Positions 17,361 to 27,652 are shown, numbered from the stretch's first letter. The stretch: DNA of 64,000 bases from Azospirillum sp. TSH58 (GCF_003119115.1 NZ_CP022364.1:1078501-1142500); one strand, 5' to 3'. Numbers and translations are program-made. The notes: generated from the sequence alone by a model not told the origin.

Positions 17361-18992
17361 ATGACTCAAGACCTTGATATGACCTCTCCGCTGATCGCCC
17401 CCGAGCCGCGCCCCGGCTCGAACCTGCCGGAATTCTCGGTGGGCGACCTCGCCCGGCGCCTGAAGCGCAGCATCGAGGACGAGTTCGGCTTCGTCCGCGT
17501 GCGCGGCGAGATCTCCCAGCCCAAGCGCCACAGCTCCGGCCACTGCTACCTCCGCCTGAAGGACGACACGGCGGTGATCGAGGCGGTGTGCTGGCGCGGC
17601 ACCGCGTCGAAGCTGGCCGTCCAGCCGGCGGAGGGGCTGGAGGTCATCGTCACCGGGCGCATGACCACCTACCCCGGACGCTCGCAATACCAGCTCATCA
17701 TCGAGTCGATGGAGCTGGCCGGCGAGGGCGCCCTCCTGAAGATGCTGGAGGAGCGCAAGAAGCGCCTCGCGGCGGAGGGGCTGTTCGACGCCGGGCGCAA
17801 GAAGCCCATCCCCTTCCTGCCCGACGTGATCGGCGTCGTCACCTCCCCCACCGGGGCGGTCATCCGCGACATCCTGCACCGGCTGCACGACCGCTTCCCG
17901 CGCCGGGTCCTGCTCTGGCCGGTGGCCGTGCAGGGGGAGCGGGCGGCGGCGGAGGTCACCGCGGCGATCGAGGGCTTCAACCGCATCCCGCCGGGCGGCC
18001 CGGTGCCGCGCCCGGACCTGCTGATCGTGGCGCGCGGCGGCGGCTCGCTGGAAGACCTGATGGCCTTCAACGAGGAGAATGTCGTCCGCGCGGCGGCGGC
18101 CAGCCGCATCCCGCTGATCTCCGCGGTCGGGCACGAGACCGACACCACCCTGATCGACTTCGCGTCCGACCGCCGCGCGCCCACCCCCACGGCGGCGGCG
18201 GAGATGGCCGTTCCGGTGCGGGCGGAGCTGCTGGCCCAGGTGCTGGACGACGAGCGGCGCATGGTCGGCGCCGCCACCCGCCTGCTGGCCGAGCGGCGGA
18301 CGCGGGTGGAGGGGCTGGCCCGCGGCCTCGGCGATCCCCGCGCCCTTCTGGAAAGCCACGCCCAGCGGCTGGACGACCGGGCGGAGCGGCTGGCGCTGGC
18401 CGCCGCCTCGCTCCTCGACCGCCGCCGCACCCGCCTGAACGAGCTGGGCGCGGCGCTGCGCCACCCGCGCGAGAAGCTGGCCGAGGCCGGGCAGCGGCTG
18501 GCGTCGGAGTCCCGTGCGCTCGACGGCGCGCTGCGCCACGCCGTCGTCGCCGCGCGCGGCCAGTATGAGCGGGTGAGCGGACGGCTGACGCTCGGCCCGA
18601 TCCGGGTGAAGTTCGGCGACGGCAGCCGGCGCCTGTCCGACCTGACGCCGCGGCTCAACCGCAGCTACGGCAAGGCGGTGGAGGAGCGCGCGGCGAAGCT
18701 GGCGGCGGTGGGGCAGCTCCTGGAAAGCTATTCCTACAAGGGCGTCCTGGAGCGCGGCTTCGCCCTGGTGCAGTCCGGCGACGGCAAGCCGTTGACCAGG
18801 GCCGCCCAGGCCACGCCGGGTCTGGCGGTTTCGCTGGTCTTCGCCGACGGCCAAGCCGCCGCGACGGTGGACGGTGGGCCGCGGACCGATGCTCCGCCCC
18901 CCGCCGCGCCGGAGCCGAAGCCCAGGAGCGCCAGACCGAAGGCGGAGCCGAAGAAGCCGAACCGCCCGCCGACCCAGGGGAGCCTGTTCTGA
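17361..18992 (+). CDS. xseA: Exodeoxyribonuclease VII large subunit
   Basis: XseA is the catalytic subunit of exonuclease VII, which degrades single-stranded DNA. An N-terminal OB fold (about residues 15-115, [19 protein letters not shown], then [15 protein letters not shown]) leads into the catalytic region with [34 protein letters not shown] and [21 protein letters not shown] long coiled coil follows. At 543 residues it is longer than the E. coli protein because of a Pro/Lys-rich C-terminal tail. xseB is not in the window. Confidence 0.95.
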   Translation: MTQDLDMTSPLIAPEPRPGSNLPEFSVGDLARRLKRSIEDEFGFVRVRGEISQPKRHSSGHCYLRLKDDTAVIEAVCWRGTASKLAVQPAEGLEVIVTGRMTTYPGRSQYQLIIESMELAGEGALLKMLEERKKRLAAEGLFDAGRKKPIPFLPDVIGVVTSPTGAVIRDILHRLHDRFPRRVLLWPVAVQGERAAAEVTAAIEGFNRIPPGGPVPRPDLLIVARGGGSLEDLMAFNEENVVRAAAASRIPLISAVGHETDTTLIDFASDRRAPTPTAAAEMAVPVRAELLAQVLDDERRMVGAATRLLAERRTRVEGLARGLGDPRALLESHAQRLDDRAERLALAAASLLDRRRTRLNELGAALRHPREKLAEAGQRLASESRALDGALRHAVVAARGQYERVSGRLTLGPIRVKFGDGSRRLSDLTPRLNRSYGKAVEERAAKLAAVGQLLESYSYKGVLERGFALVQSGDGKPLTRAAQATPGLAVSLVFADGQAAATVDGGPRTDAPPPAAPEPKPRSARPKAEPKKPNRPPTQGSLF

Positions 18993-19001
18993 GGGGAAAC
19001 C

Positions 19002-19106
19002 TTGCCCCCACCCTAACCCTCCCCCGCTAACGCTGGGGAGGGAACTGCCGCCGCTTCGCAGAAAGCCCCCTCCCCTGCGCAGCGGGGGAGGCCAGGGTGG
19101 GGGCAA
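19002..19106. repeat. Intergenic palindromic element with 13-bp inverted ends (copy 1)
   Basis: The element is bounded by TTGCCCCCACCCT and its exact reverse complement AGGGTGGGGGCAA. Inside are two nested hairpins built from CCCTCCCCCGC-type and GGGGGAGG-type strings. Related copies lie at 50457-50567 (same left end) and 41252-41325 (imperfect). All are between genes. They look like a REP/MITE-like family. Confidence 0.7.
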
Positions 19107-19140
19107 CCGCAACGGCAACGTCCGCGCCGCAGCCCCCCCT

Positions 19141-20196
19141 TCAAGCCGCCCCGGCGAAGGTCCAGCGCGTCGTCTCGCCGCTGCGGAAGGGCAGCACGGC
19201 CTCACCGTCGGCGGTCAGCACGATGTCCGGCGCCGTGGACGGCGTGCGCTCCAGCACCACCTTGTCCTCGTTGGCCGGCAGGCCGTAGAAGCGCGGGCCG
19301 TTCAGGCTGGCGAAGGCTTCCAGCTTGTCCAGGGCCCCCGCCTCTTCGAAGGCTTCGGCGTAGAGTTCCATGGCGTTGGCGGCGGTGAAGCAGCCGGCGC
19401 AGCCGCAGGCGCTCTCCTTCGCGGTCACCGTGTGCGGGGCGGTGTCGGTGCCCAGGAAGAACGGCCCCTCGCCCGAGGTCGCGGCCTCGACCAAAGCCAC
19501 GCGGTGCGTCTCGCGCTTGGCGATGGGCAGGCAGTAGAGGTGTGGGCGGATGCCGCCGGCGAACAGGTGGCTGCGGTTGATCAGCAGGTGGTGCGCCGTG
19601 ATGGTCGCCCCCACCCGGCCGGAAGCGGCGTGCTCGCGCACGAAGGCCACGGCCTCCGCGGTGGTCGCGTGCTCCAGCACCACGCGCAGCGCCGCGTAGC
19701 GCTCCAGCAGCGGGCCGAGGGTGCGCTCCAGGAACACCGCCTCGCGGTCGAAGATGTCGACATGGGCGTCGGTCACCTCGCCATGGATCAGCAGCGGCAT
19801 GCCGATCTCCGCCATGCGCTCCAGCACCGGGGCGATCTTGCCGAGATCGGTCACGCCGTGGGCGCTGTTGGTGGTGGCGTTGGCCGGGTAGAGCTTGGCG
19901 GCGGCGAACACGCCGTCCTCGAAGCCCTGGGCCAGATCGTCGGCGTCGGTGCCGTCGGTCAGATAGGCGGTCATCAGCGGCGTGAAGGCGTGACCCGCCG
20001 GCAGGGCGGCCATGATGCGCTCCCGGTAGGCCACGGCGTCAGCCGTGCGGGTCACCGGCGGCTTCAGGTTCGGCATGATGATGGCCCGGCCGAACTGGTG
20101 GGCGGTGAAGGACAGCACCGCCTTCAGCATGGCGCCGTCGCGCAGGTGCACATGCCAGTCGTCGGGACGGCGGAGGACGAGACGGTCGGTGGGCAT
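19141..20196 (-). CDS. pyrC: Dihydroorotase (class II)
   Basis: PyrC closes the ring of carbamoyl aspartate to dihydroorotate in pyrimidine synthesis. The zinc ligand motif DWHVHLRDG is near the N-terminus. [15 protein letters not shown] contains the carboxylated Lys, and [30 protein letters not shown] and LGTDTAPH supply the remaining ligands and catalytic Asp. At 351 residues it is a typical class II PyrC. It is convergent with xseA and divergent from hisS. Confidence 0.96.
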   Translation of the reverse strand: MPTDRLVLRRPDDWHVHLRDGAMLKAVLSFTAHQFGRAIIMPNLKPPVTRTADAVAYRERIMAALPAGHAFTPLMTAYLTDGTDADDLAQGFEDGVFAAAKLYPANATTNSAHGVTDLGKIAPVLERMAEIGMPLLIHGEVTDAHVDIFDREAVFLERTLGPLLERYAALRVVLEHATTAEAVAFVREHAASGRVGATITAHHLLINRSHLFAGGIRPHLYCLPIAKRETHRVALVEAATSGEGPFFLGTDTAPHTVTAKESACGCAGCFTAANAMELYAEAFEEAGALDKLEAFASLNGPRFYGLPANEDKVVLERTPSTAPDIVLTADGEAVLPFRSGETTRWTFAGAA

Positions 20197-20312
20197 GGCG
20201 GCTCCAGGGCACGGAATTCTGAGATTCCCTGTGTTCTAGCCCCTTCCGACCGCAGGCTCAATGTCGGCAGACCGCGAACGGTAGGCGATATCGCTTATGA
20301 AAGGTGACGGCC

Positions 20313-21725
20313 ATGGCGAAAGCCGCTAGAACCCTAGCCGAATCCCTAGGGACATTCGAAGCCGGACCCGCGCCGATGAGCCTGATCACCCCCCGCACCC
20401 CGCCCGGAACGATGGAGCTGCTGCCGCGCCAGCAGGTGGCCTTCCAGCGTCTTCTCGACACCATCCGCCGCGGTTACGAGCGGTTCGGCTTCGTGCCGGT
20501 GGAAACCCCGGTGTTCGAGACGGTGGACACCCTGCTGACCAAGTCCGGCGGCGAGACCGAGAAGCAGGTCTATTTCGTGCAGTCCACCGGCGCCCTCCAG
20601 CAGGGGAACAAGCCGGACATCGCGCTGCGCTTCGACCTGACCGTGCCGCTCGCCCGCTATGTGGCGGAGCATGAGCGCGACCTCGCCTTCCCCTTCCGCC
20701 GCTACCAGATCCAGCGCGTCTACCGCGGGGAGCGGGCGCAGCGCGGGCGCTTCCGCGAATTCTACCAGTGCGACATCGACGTGATCGGCAAGGACAGCCT
20801 GTCCGCCCATTACGACGCGGAGATCCCGGCGGTCATCTACCACGTCTTCAAGGAACTGGACTTCGGCGGCTTCACCATCAACGTGAACAACCGCAAGGTC
20901 CTGCTCGGCCTGCTCGACGGGCTGGGCGTGGACGACGCGGAGAAGCGCGTCCTGGTCCTGCGCGAGATCGACAAGCTGGACAAGATCGGCCGCGACAAGG
21001 TGCGCGACAGCCTGACCGGCCTCGGCATGACCGCCGACGCCGCGGAGACGATCCTGTCCCTGATCGACGCCAAGGGCACGAACGAGGAGACGCTCGCCGC
21101 CCTCGCCGCGCTGGGCATCGAGAACGAGACCTTCCGCCAGGGCGTCGCGGAGCTGACCACCGTCATCGAGGGGCTGAAGTCTCTCCAGGTGCCGGACGGC
21201 GTGGTGCGCATCAACCTCGCCATCGCGCGCGGCCTCGACTACTACACCGGCACGGTCTACGAGACCTTCCTGAACGACCATCCGGGGATCGGCAGCGTGT
21301 GCTCCGGCGGGCGCTACGACAACCTCGCCAGCCACTACACCAAGTCGAAGCTGCCGGGGGTCGGCATCTCCATCGGCGCGACGCGGCTGTTCTACCAGCT
21401 AATGGAGGCCGGCATCATCAAGGACGGCGGGGCGACTGCCCAGGTCCTGGTGACGCAGATGGACCCGACGCTGTCCGCCGACTATTACGGTCTGGCGACG
21501 GCGCTGCGGGCGGCGGGCATCAACACGGAAATCCAGCTCGACGGCGGCAAGCTCGCCAAGCAGATGAAATACGCCGACAAGGCGGGCATCCCGCTGGTCG
21601 TCCTGATGGGCTCCGACGAGAAGGCCCGCGGCACGGCGACGCTGAAGCATCTGGTGAAGGGCGAGCAGGTCGAAGTCCCGCTGGCCGACCTCGCCGCCAA
21701 GGCGAAGGAACTGCTGGGGGCCTGA
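20313..21725 (+). CDS. hisS: Histidyl-tRNA synthetase
   Basis: HisRS charges tRNA-His. Class II motifs are visible: motif 2 in [20 protein letters not shown], the His-specific [13 protein letters not shown], and motif 3 in [12 protein letters not shown]. The C-terminal anticodon-binding domain begins near [16 protein letters not shown]. The ATG at 20313 has AAAGGTG about 7 nt upstream, so it is preferred over the GTG at 20304 and the ATG at 20376. The latter begins [20 protein letters not shown], where family similarity starts. A palindrome TCCCTAGGGA (20343-20352) lies within the first codons. Confidence 0.94.
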   Translation: MAKAARTLAESLGTFEAGPAPMSLITPRTPPGTMELLPRQQVAFQRLLDTIRRGYERFGFVPVETPVFETVDTLLTKSGGETEKQVYFVQSTGALQQGNKPDIALRFDLTVPLARYVAEHERDLAFPFRRYQIQRVYRGERAQRGRFREFYQCDIDVIGKDSLSAHYDAEIPAVIYHVFKELDFGGFTINVNNRKVLLGLLDGLGVDDAEKRVLVLREIDKLDKIGRDKVRDSLTGLGMTADAAETILSLIDAKGTNEETLAALAALGIENETFRQGVAELTTVIEGLKSLQVPDGVVRINLAIARGLDYYTGTVYETFLNDHPGIGSVCSGGRYDNLASHYTKSKLPGVGISIGATRLFYQLMEAGIIKDGGATAQVLVTQMDPTLSADYYGLATALRAAGINTEIQLDGGKLAKQMKYADKAGIPLVVLMGSDEKARGTATLKHLVKGEQVEVPLADLAAKAKELLGA

Positions 21726-21732
21726 CGTCTTC

Positions 21733-21914
21733 CCCTCTCCCCTCCGGGGAGAGGGTCAGGGTGAGGGGGTTGCGCATGTCGGTACGTTCGACAACAGCGC
21801 CCCCCTCACCCGGCTCTCAGCGGATGCCATAGGCATCCGTCTGACGCCGTCAGCGCTGGCCTTCGGCCAGCGCGAGAGGCCCTCCGGGCCACCCTCTCCC
21901 CAGAGGGGAGAGGG
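21733..21914. repeat. Composite intergenic palindromic repeat between hisS and TPR gene
   Basis: It starts with a perfect hairpin, CCCTCTCCCC and GGGGAGAGGG (21733-21755), 8 nt after the hisS stop. GGGTGAGGGGG (21759-21769) pairs with CCCCCTCACCC (21801-21811). A similar hairpin, CCCTCTCCCC then GGGGAGAGGG, closes the region (about 21893-21914). The first hairpin may also help terminate hisS. It is related in style, not in exact sequence, to the copies at 19002 and 50457. Confidence 0.55.
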
Positions 21915-21940
21915 GTCGTCCACCACAGAAGGCCCCGCCC

Positions 21941-23866
21941 ATGGCCACCGTCGCCGAAGCCCTGAACCTCGCGCTCGACCATCACCTGTCCGGGCGGCTG
22001 GAGGAGGCGCGGCAGCTCTACGGCCGCATCCTGGCGGTGGACCCGGACAACCCCCACGCCCTGCATTTCGGCGGGCTGCTGGCGGCCCAGACCGGCGCGG
22101 TGGCGGACGGGGTGGCGATGATCCGCAAGGCGGCGGCCCGGCTGCCGCTCGCCGCCGACATCCAGGGCAACCTCGGCAAGGCGCTGATGGCGCTGGGCAC
22201 GCCGGACGGGGCGGCGCAGGCCGCCGCCGCCTTCCGCACCGTCCTCGCCCTGCAACCCGACGGCGCGGGTGACTGGTTCGCCCTGGGCGGCGCCCTGACC
22301 GAAGCCGGCGACGGTTCCGCCGCCCACCGCGCCCTGAACCGCGCCCTGACGGCCAGCGCCGCCACCGACAGCGAGCCGCTCGCCGAGGCCTTCGAGCGGG
22401 CGGGCCTGCGGCTCTACGCCGCCGCCGACTGGGCGGGCGCCACCGACGCCTTCCGCAAGGCCCGCCGCCTCGCCCCGCAGCGGGCCGAGGCGCACCGCAT
22501 GCTCGGCGCCGCGCTGGCCCAGACGGGCGACCCGGAGGGCGCCGTGGAAGCGCTGACCGAGGCGCTGCGGCTCGATCCCACGCTGGCCGAAGCGCAGACC
22601 AACCTCGTCCATCTCCTGGTCACGCTGGGCCGCTTCGACGAGGCGGAGCGGGCCGGGCGCCGGGCGGCGGCGCTGGACCCCGGCAACGCCGACGCCTACG
22701 GCAACATGGTGCCGCTGCTGGAGCAGACCGTCCGCGTCGCGGAGGCGCTGCGCCAGTGCGGGCGCGCGGCGCGCATCGCCCCGGAGCGGGCCGCCTTCCA
22801 CCGCAACCGCCTGTCCCTGCTGCTGCACGAGGGCCGCCGCGACGAGGCCATCGCCGCCGGGCGGGAGGCCATCCGCCTCGCCCCCGCCGACGCCGAGGCC
22901 CATCTGGCGCTCGCCGTCGCCCTGCTCGCCTCCGGCCGCCTGCGCGAGGGGTGGGAGGAGTTCGAATGGCGGTGGGAGACCCGGCAGCTCGACCCCGTGC
23001 ACCGCAGCTTCCCCCAGCCGCAATGGACGGGGGCGGAGGATGTGGCGAGCCGGACCGTCCTGCTCTACGCCGAACAGGGGCTCGGCGACACCCTGCAGTT
23101 CGTCCGCTACGCGCCGCTGCTGGCCGGGCGGGGCGCGCGGGTGATCGTCGGCTGCTCGCCCGCCCTGGTCCGGCTGATGGAGCGGGTGGACGGTGTGTCC
23201 GCCGCCGTCGCCTGGGGTGGCGCGCTTCCCGCCTTCGACCTGCACATCCCGATGATGAGCCTGCCCCGCGCCTTCGGGACCGATCTGGACAGCATCCCGG
23301 CCGCGGTGCCCTATCTGCGCGCCGATCCCGCCGACGTCGCGGCGTGGCGTGAACGGACACCGGCGGACGGGCGTCCGCGCGTCGGGCTGGTCTGGGCGGG
23401 GTCGCCGCGCACGGTGCGCGGGGTGGCGAGCCCGATCGACCGGCGGCGCAGCCTGCCGCTGGCCGCCCTGGCCCCTCTGGCCGAGGTGCCGGGGGTGCGC
23501 TTCGTCAGCCTGCAGATGGGGCCGGGCGCGGCGCAGCTGGCCGAGGCCCCGGCGGGGATGGACATCGCCGACCCCATGGGCGGCGTCCGCGACTTCGCCG
23601 ACACGGCGGCGCTGGCCGAGACGCTGGACCTCGTCATCACGGTGGACACCTCCGTCTGCCACCTCGCGGGCGGGCTGGGGCGGCCGACCTGGACGCTGTC
23701 GCGCGCCGACGCCTGCTGGCGCTGGCTGGGCAACCGCGAGGTCAATCCCTGGTATCCGACCATGCGGGTGTTCGGCCAGCACCGCTCCGGCGACTGGTCC
23801 GGCGTGGTCGCCCGCCTGCGCGCGGCGTTAACGGATTTCGTGGCGGCGCACGGCCGCACTTCTTAA
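21941..23866 (+). CDS. TPR protein with glycosyltransferase-like C-terminal domain (second copy)
   Basis: This 641-residue protein has TPR units over about residues 1-320 (ALNLALDHHLSGRLEEARQLY, then ILAVDPDNPHALHFGGLLA, repeated) followed by a GT9-like domain. YAEQGLGDTLQFVRYAPLL and DLVITVDTSVCHLAGGLG are the typical C-terminal motifs, and WYPTMRVFGQ closes it. The protein at 2364-4220 has the same plan but altered residues in the DTS region. The role may be protein or polysaccharide glycosylation; the acceptor is unknown. Its stop overlaps a small minus-strand frame by 3 nt. Confidence 0.78.
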   Translation: MATVAEALNLALDHHLSGRLEEARQLYGRILAVDPDNPHALHFGGLLAAQTGAVADGVAMIRKAAARLPLAADIQGNLGKALMALGTPDGAAQAAAAFRTVLALQPDGAGDWFALGGALTEAGDGSAAHRALNRALTASAATDSEPLAEAFERAGLRLYAAADWAGATDAFRKARRLAPQRAEAHRMLGAALAQTGDPEGAVEALTEALRLDPTLAEAQTNLVHLLVTLGRFDEAERAGRRAAALDPGNADAYGNMVPLLEQTVRVAEALRQCGRAARIAPERAAFHRNRLSLLLHEGRRDEAIAAGREAIRLAPADAEAHLALAVALLASGRLREGWEEFEWRWETRQLDPVHRSFPQPQWTGAEDVASRTVLLYAEQGLGDTLQFVRYAPLLAGRGARVIVGCSPALVRLMERVDGVSAAVAWGGALPAFDLHIPMMSLPRAFGTDLDSIPAAVPYLRADPADVAAWRERTPADGRPRVGLVWAGSPRTVRGVASPIDRRRSLPLAALAPLAEVPGVRFVSLQMGPGAAQLAEAPAGMDIADPMGGVRDFADTAALAETLDLVITVDTSVCHLAGGLGRPTWTLSRADACWRWLGNREVNPWYPTMRVFGQHRSGDWSGVVARLRAALTDFVAAHGRTS

Positions 23867-24069
23867 CCACACAACCGCTGGGCGCATTCGTGGCACCGGC
23901 GCAACGGTCCGCTACGATTTTGAGTTACACCGATTTCGGGGCAGACTCGCACACCCGAAGGGCAAGGGATTACACCGGTTGTTAACCAAGGCACCTCTAC
24001 ATTCCGGCCATATCGCTCGGCCAGTTTGCCGAGCATTTTAACCAATTCGCGGGCGTCGCCCGCGGTCAT
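23863..24069 (-). CDS. Possible small Cys-rich protein
   Basis: This 68-residue frame fills the gap between the TPR gene and the PBP gene. The C-terminal half has five cysteines in CPSGVRVC and RRCHECAQRLCG, a pattern that could bind zinc. The N-terminal half (ARELVKMLGKLAERYGRNVEV) is a plausible helix. Codons are less GC-rich than in neighbouring genes. No Shine-Dalgarno site is visible before any of the three possible ATGs (24090, 24069, 24036). I do not recognise the family. It may instead be chance coding in the PBP leader. Confidence 0.3.
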   Translation of the reverse strand: MTAGDARELVKMLGKLAERYGRNVEVPWLTTGVIPCPSGVRVCPEIGVTQNRSGPLRRCHECAQRLCG

Positions 24070-24083
24070 GGCTGGAGCCGGAC

Positions 24084-27000
24084 ATGACACGGTTGTGGGT
24101 GCGACGCGCGATCTGGGGTGTGACGCTGGCGGCGACGCTGGGTGGCGGGGCCCTTCTGGCGCAGGAGGAGATGCGCACGTCGCGGTTGCAGGCCCGCCTG
24201 CTCGCCGGCTACGCCAAGGACATGACCTACACCCTGCGCGAGGGGCCGAACCCCGCCGCGCGCCACCCCACCCAGGGCCCCTACAACGAGCGGATGGGCT
24301 ATGTCGGGCTGCCCGGCTATCTGCGCTCGCTGACCTCGGACATGTATGCGGTGGAGATGCAGGCGCATCTGTCGCCGACGCTCGACCAGTTCATGGCCGC
24401 CGGCGGCTTCCCGATCTACCACGAGAAGACGCGCGCCGGCCTGACCCTGCTGGACCGCAACGGCACCGCGCTGTTCTCCGCCCGCTACCCGGAGCGGGTC
24501 TTCGCCAAGTTCGAGGACGTGCCGCCGCTGGTCGCCGCCACGCTGCTGTTCATCGAGAACCGCGAGCTGCTGAACACCGACGAGCCGCGCCGCAACCCCG
24601 CCGTGGAGTGGGACCGCTTCGCCGGCGCCGTGGCGATGCTGCCGGTGCAGTGGGTCAAGCCCGGCCAGCGCTCCCCCGGCGGCTCGACCCTGGCGACCCA
24701 GATCGAGAAGTACCGCCATTCCCCCGACGGCCAGACCAGCGGCGCCACGGAGAAGCTGCGCCAGATGATCTCGGCCAGCACGCGCGCCTATCTGGACGGC
24801 GAGGACACCGGCGCCCACCGCCGCCGCATCCTGATCGACTATCTGAACTCCACCCCGCTGACCGGGCGCCCCGGCTTCGGCGAGGTGAACGGGCTGGGCG
24901 ACGGGCTGTGGGCCTGGTTCGGCACCGACCTCGCCATCGCCGAAAAGGTGCTGTCGGAGGAGCCCGCCGACGCCCGCGCCCTGCAGTTGAAGGCGCTGGC
25001 CTACAAGCAGGTGCTGAGCCTTCTGCTGGCCCAGCGCCGCCCCTCCCACTACCTGATCCAGGACCGGCAAGCGCTGGAGCGCCTGGCCGACAGCCATCTG
25101 CGCGTGCTGCACAACGCGGGCGTGATCGACACCGCGCTGCGCGACGCCGCCCTTGGCCTGACGCTGAAGTTCCGCGAGGACCCGCCGCAGGCCCAGACCG
25201 CCAATTTCGTGGAGCAGAAGGCCCCCAACGCCATCCGCGCCCGGCTTCTCTCCATGCTGGGCGTGTCCAGCCTCTACCAGCTCGACCGCATCGACCTGAC
25301 CGCCGAATCGACGCTGGACGCCCCGGCGCAGCAGCGGGTGGTGGAGGTGCTGGCGAAGCTGGGCGACCCGGCCTTCGCCGCGCAGATGGGGCTGACCGGC
25401 GAACGTCTGCTCGACACCAAGGGCAGCGACCTGTCCAAGATCATCTACTCCATCACGCTCTACGAGCGCGGGCCGGACGCCAACTACCTGCGCGTCCAGG
25501 CCGACAACCTCGACCAGCCGCTGGACATCAACGAGGGCGCCAAGCTCGACCTCGGCTCCACGGCGAAGCTGCGCACGCTGGCCACCTATCTGGAGATCGT
25601 GGCGGAGCTGCACACTCGCTACGCCCATCTGCCCAAGGACTTCCTCGCCGACGTGGAGGAGGAGGCGTCCGACAACCTGACGCGCTGGGCGGCGAGCTGG
25701 CTGGCGACCTCCGGCAACCGTGGATTGAGCGCCATGCTCGACGCCGCCATGGACCGCCGCTATTCGGCAAACCCCGGCGAGGCCTTCTTCACCGGTGGCG
25801 GGCTGCACAGCTTCGTGAACTTCAACCCGCGGGACAACGGCAGCATCCTGACCGTGACCGAGTCGCTGCGCAACTCGGTCAACCTGCCCTTCATCCGCAT
25901 GATGCGCGATGTCGTGCAGTTCTATCTGTCCGAAGGCGGCGACGACAGCACCGACATCCTGCACAACCCCGACCACCCCGCCCGTCAGGCCTATCTCGCC
26001 CGCTTCGCCGACAAGGAAGGCAGCGACTTCCTGAACCGCTTCTACAACAGCTACCGGAAGCACACGCCGGACGAGATGCTGAACATGCTGGCCGCCCGGT
26101 CGCGGCCGATGCCGCACCGCCTGTCGGTCATCTTCCGCACCGTGCGCCCGCAGGCCGGGGTGAAGGAGTTCGGCGCCTTCCTGCGCGCCCGCGTGCCCGA
26201 CGCCAAGCTGGACGACGGCGACATCGCGTCGCTCTACGGCAAATACGGCCCTGACAAGTTCCCGCTGAACGACCTCGGCTATCTGGCGCGCGTCCATCCG
26301 CTGGAGCTGTGGCTGGTCTCCTATCTCCAGAAGCGCCCCGACGCCAAGCGGCAGGAGGTGCTGGAGGCCAGCGTCCAGGAGCGCCAGGAAAGCTACCGCT
26401 GGCTGTTCAAGAAGGGCCAGTCGGCCCAGAACACCCGCATCCGCATCGGGCTGGAGGAGGAAGCCTTCCAGCGCATCACCGAGCAGTGGCGCAAGCTGGG
26501 CTACCCCTTCGAAACGCTCGTCCCGTCCTTCGCCACCGCCATCGGCAGCTCCGCCGACCGCCCGGCGGCCCTGGCGGAGCTGGTCGGCATCATCCAGAAC
26601 GACGGGGTGCGCCAGCCGACCGTGCGCGTGCGCAAGCTGCACTTCGCCGCCGGAACGCCCTACGAGGCCGTCGTCGGGCTGGGCGAGCTGCGCGGCCAGC
26701 GCGTGATGAAGGCGGAGGTGGCGGCCACCCTGCGCAAGGCGCTGATGGACGTGGCGCAGAACGGCACGGCCAAGCGGGTCTGGGGCTCCTTCAAGGACTC
26801 GGCGGGGGCGGTGATCCCGATCGGCGGCAAAACCGGCACCGGCGACCATCGGCTGGACCGCTACGGGCCCGGCGGGCACCTGATCGAATCGCGGGCGGTG
26901 AACCGGACAGCGACCTTCGCCTTCTACATCGGCGACCGCTTCTTCGGCACGATGACCGCCTTCGTCCATGGGCCGGAGGCCGACAACTACCGCTTCACCA

Positions 27001-27110
27001 GCGCCCTGCCCGCCCAGCTGCTGAAGAGCATCGCCCCGGCGCTGCAGCCCCTCATCGACCCCGGCGTGACCAAGACGGCCGACACCGGCAAGCCCCAGAC
27101 AGGATTGTGA
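24084..27110 (+). CDS. Atypical bifunctional penicillin-binding protein (GT51 plus transpeptidase)
   Basis: This 1008-residue protein probably polymerises and cross-links peptidoglycan at the inner membrane. Residues 8-27 form a signal anchor. A GT51-like part has FIENREL (Glu158, in place of EDRRF-type motifs) and PGGSTLATQIEK (199-209). The transpeptidase part has STAK (near 491), SVN in ESLRNSVNLPFIR (near 597) and KTGTGD (near 915). About 318 residues separate SxN from KTG, much longer than in standard class A PBPs. The substituted GT51 motif and the insertion mark it as a divergent subfamily. It is transcribed alone. Confidence 0.75.
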   Translation: MTRLWVRRAIWGVTLAATLGGGALLAQEEMRTSRLQARLLAGYAKDMTYTLREGPNPAARHPTQGPYNERMGYVGLPGYLRSLTSDMYAVEMQAHLSPTLDQFMAAGGFPIYHEKTRAGLTLLDRNGTALFSARYPERVFAKFEDVPPLVAATLLFIENRELLNTDEPRRNPAVEWDRFAGAVAMLPVQWVKPGQRSPGGSTLATQIEKYRHSPDGQTSGATEKLRQMISASTRAYLDGEDTGAHRRRILIDYLNSTPLTGRPGFGEVNGLGDGLWAWFGTDLAIAEKVLSEEPADARALQLKALAYKQVLSLLLAQRRPSHYLIQDRQALERLADSHLRVLHNAGVIDTALRDAALGLTLKFREDPPQAQTANFVEQKAPNAIRARLLSMLGVSSLYQLDRIDLTAESTLDAPAQQRVVEVLAKLGDPAFAAQMGLTGERLLDTKGSDLSKIIYSITLYERGPDANYLRVQADNLDQPLDINEGAKLDLGSTAKLRTLATYLEIVAELHTRYAHLPKDFLADVEEEASDNLTRWAASWLATSGNRGLSAMLDAAMDRRYSANPGEAFFTGGGLHSFVNFNPRDNGSILTVTESLRNSVNLPFIRMMRDVVQFYLSEGGDDSTDILHNPDHPARQAYLARFADKEGSDFLNRFYNSYRKHTPDEMLNMLAARSRPMPHRLSVIFRTVRPQAGVKEFGAFLRARVPDAKLDDGDIASLYGKYGPDKFPLNDLGYLARVHPLELWLVSYLQKRPDAKRQEVLEASVQERQESYRWLFKKGQSAQNTRIRIGLEEEAFQRITEQWRKLGYPFETLVPSFATAIGSSADRPAALAELVGIIQNDGVRQPTVRVRKLHFAAGTPYEAVVGLGELRGQRVMKAEVAATLRKALMDVAQNGTAKRVWGSFKDSAGAVIPIGGKTGTGDHRLDRYGPGGHLIESRAVNRTATFAFYIGDRFFGTMTAFVHGPEADNYRFTSALPAQLLKSIAPALQPLIDPGVTKTADTGKPQTGL

Positions 27111-27170
27111 CCTCGGGATTGTGACCTCGGGGCTGTGAACGAGAGCCTGTGACCCACACACCCAGAATCG

Positions 27171-27209
27171 AAAAGGCCCGCCCCGGCGTACCGGAGCGGG
27201 CCTTTTCTT
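27171..27209 (+). terminator. Rho-independent terminator after PBP gene
   Basis: AAAAGGCCCGC and GCGGGCCTTTT form a perfect 11-bp stem with an inner CCCGG/CCGGA part, followed by CTT. It lies 60 nt past the PBP stop and could also act on the convergent gene. Confidence 0.85.
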
Positions 27210-27238
27210 GAACCGACGGGACGACGGCCGGGCGTGCC

Positions 27239-27496
27239 TTACGCCAGGGCGGGCTCCGGCGCGGCGGGGACGGCGGCCGGCAGGGCGGCCAACAGCAGTT
27301 CCAGCTCCGCCGCGGCGATGTTCAGCGGCAGGCCGGGACGGTAACCGCGCAACGTCTCCAGCGCCCGGTCGAAGGCGCTCTCGTGATCGCCCTGGTCCAG
27401 ATCGCTCTCGTCCAGCGCCGCCAGATAGGCGTGCGCGACGGCGGCGGTCTCCTCCGGCGTCAGGTCGTCAACCTGCAAGGACGTAATGGGGAGCAT
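27239..27496 (-). CDS. Hypothetical acidic protein
   Basis: This 85-residue acidic protein is not one I recognise. It is helical, with LTPEETAAVAHAYLAALDESD and AAAELELLLAALPAAVP, and has no membrane segment. The ATG at 27496 (MLPITSLQVDDLTPEE) is preferred over starts further upstream at 27535 and 27511. It lies between a convergent terminator and the bacterioferritin gene, on the same strand as the latter. Confidence 0.55.
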   Translation of the reverse strand: MLPITSLQVDDLTPEETAAVAHAYLAALDESDLDQGDHESAFDRALETLRGYRPGLPLNIAAAELELLLAALPAAVPAAPEPALA

Positions 27497-27652
27497 GATG
27501 GCGGTTCCCATACAAACAGAAGCGGAAACCGGCAATCTACGAGAACATGGTTAACAAGGCGTTGCCGACTCCGCCCCGCCGCCCCACGAAAAAGGGGGAG
27601 GCGCCGGGAGGCGCAGCCTGTGGCCACGCCCCTCCGATCGGCCTCAGGCGGA

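Noticed and set aside
17304..19205. Upstream extension of the purD reading frame
   Set aside because: It is antisense to xseA and low-complexity; purD begins at the conserved [10 protein letters not shown] at 17303.
24066..27161. 1031-residue minus-strand frame opposite the PBP gene
   Set aside because: It is a GC-driven shadow with biased composition; the plus-strand protein carries clear PBP motifs.
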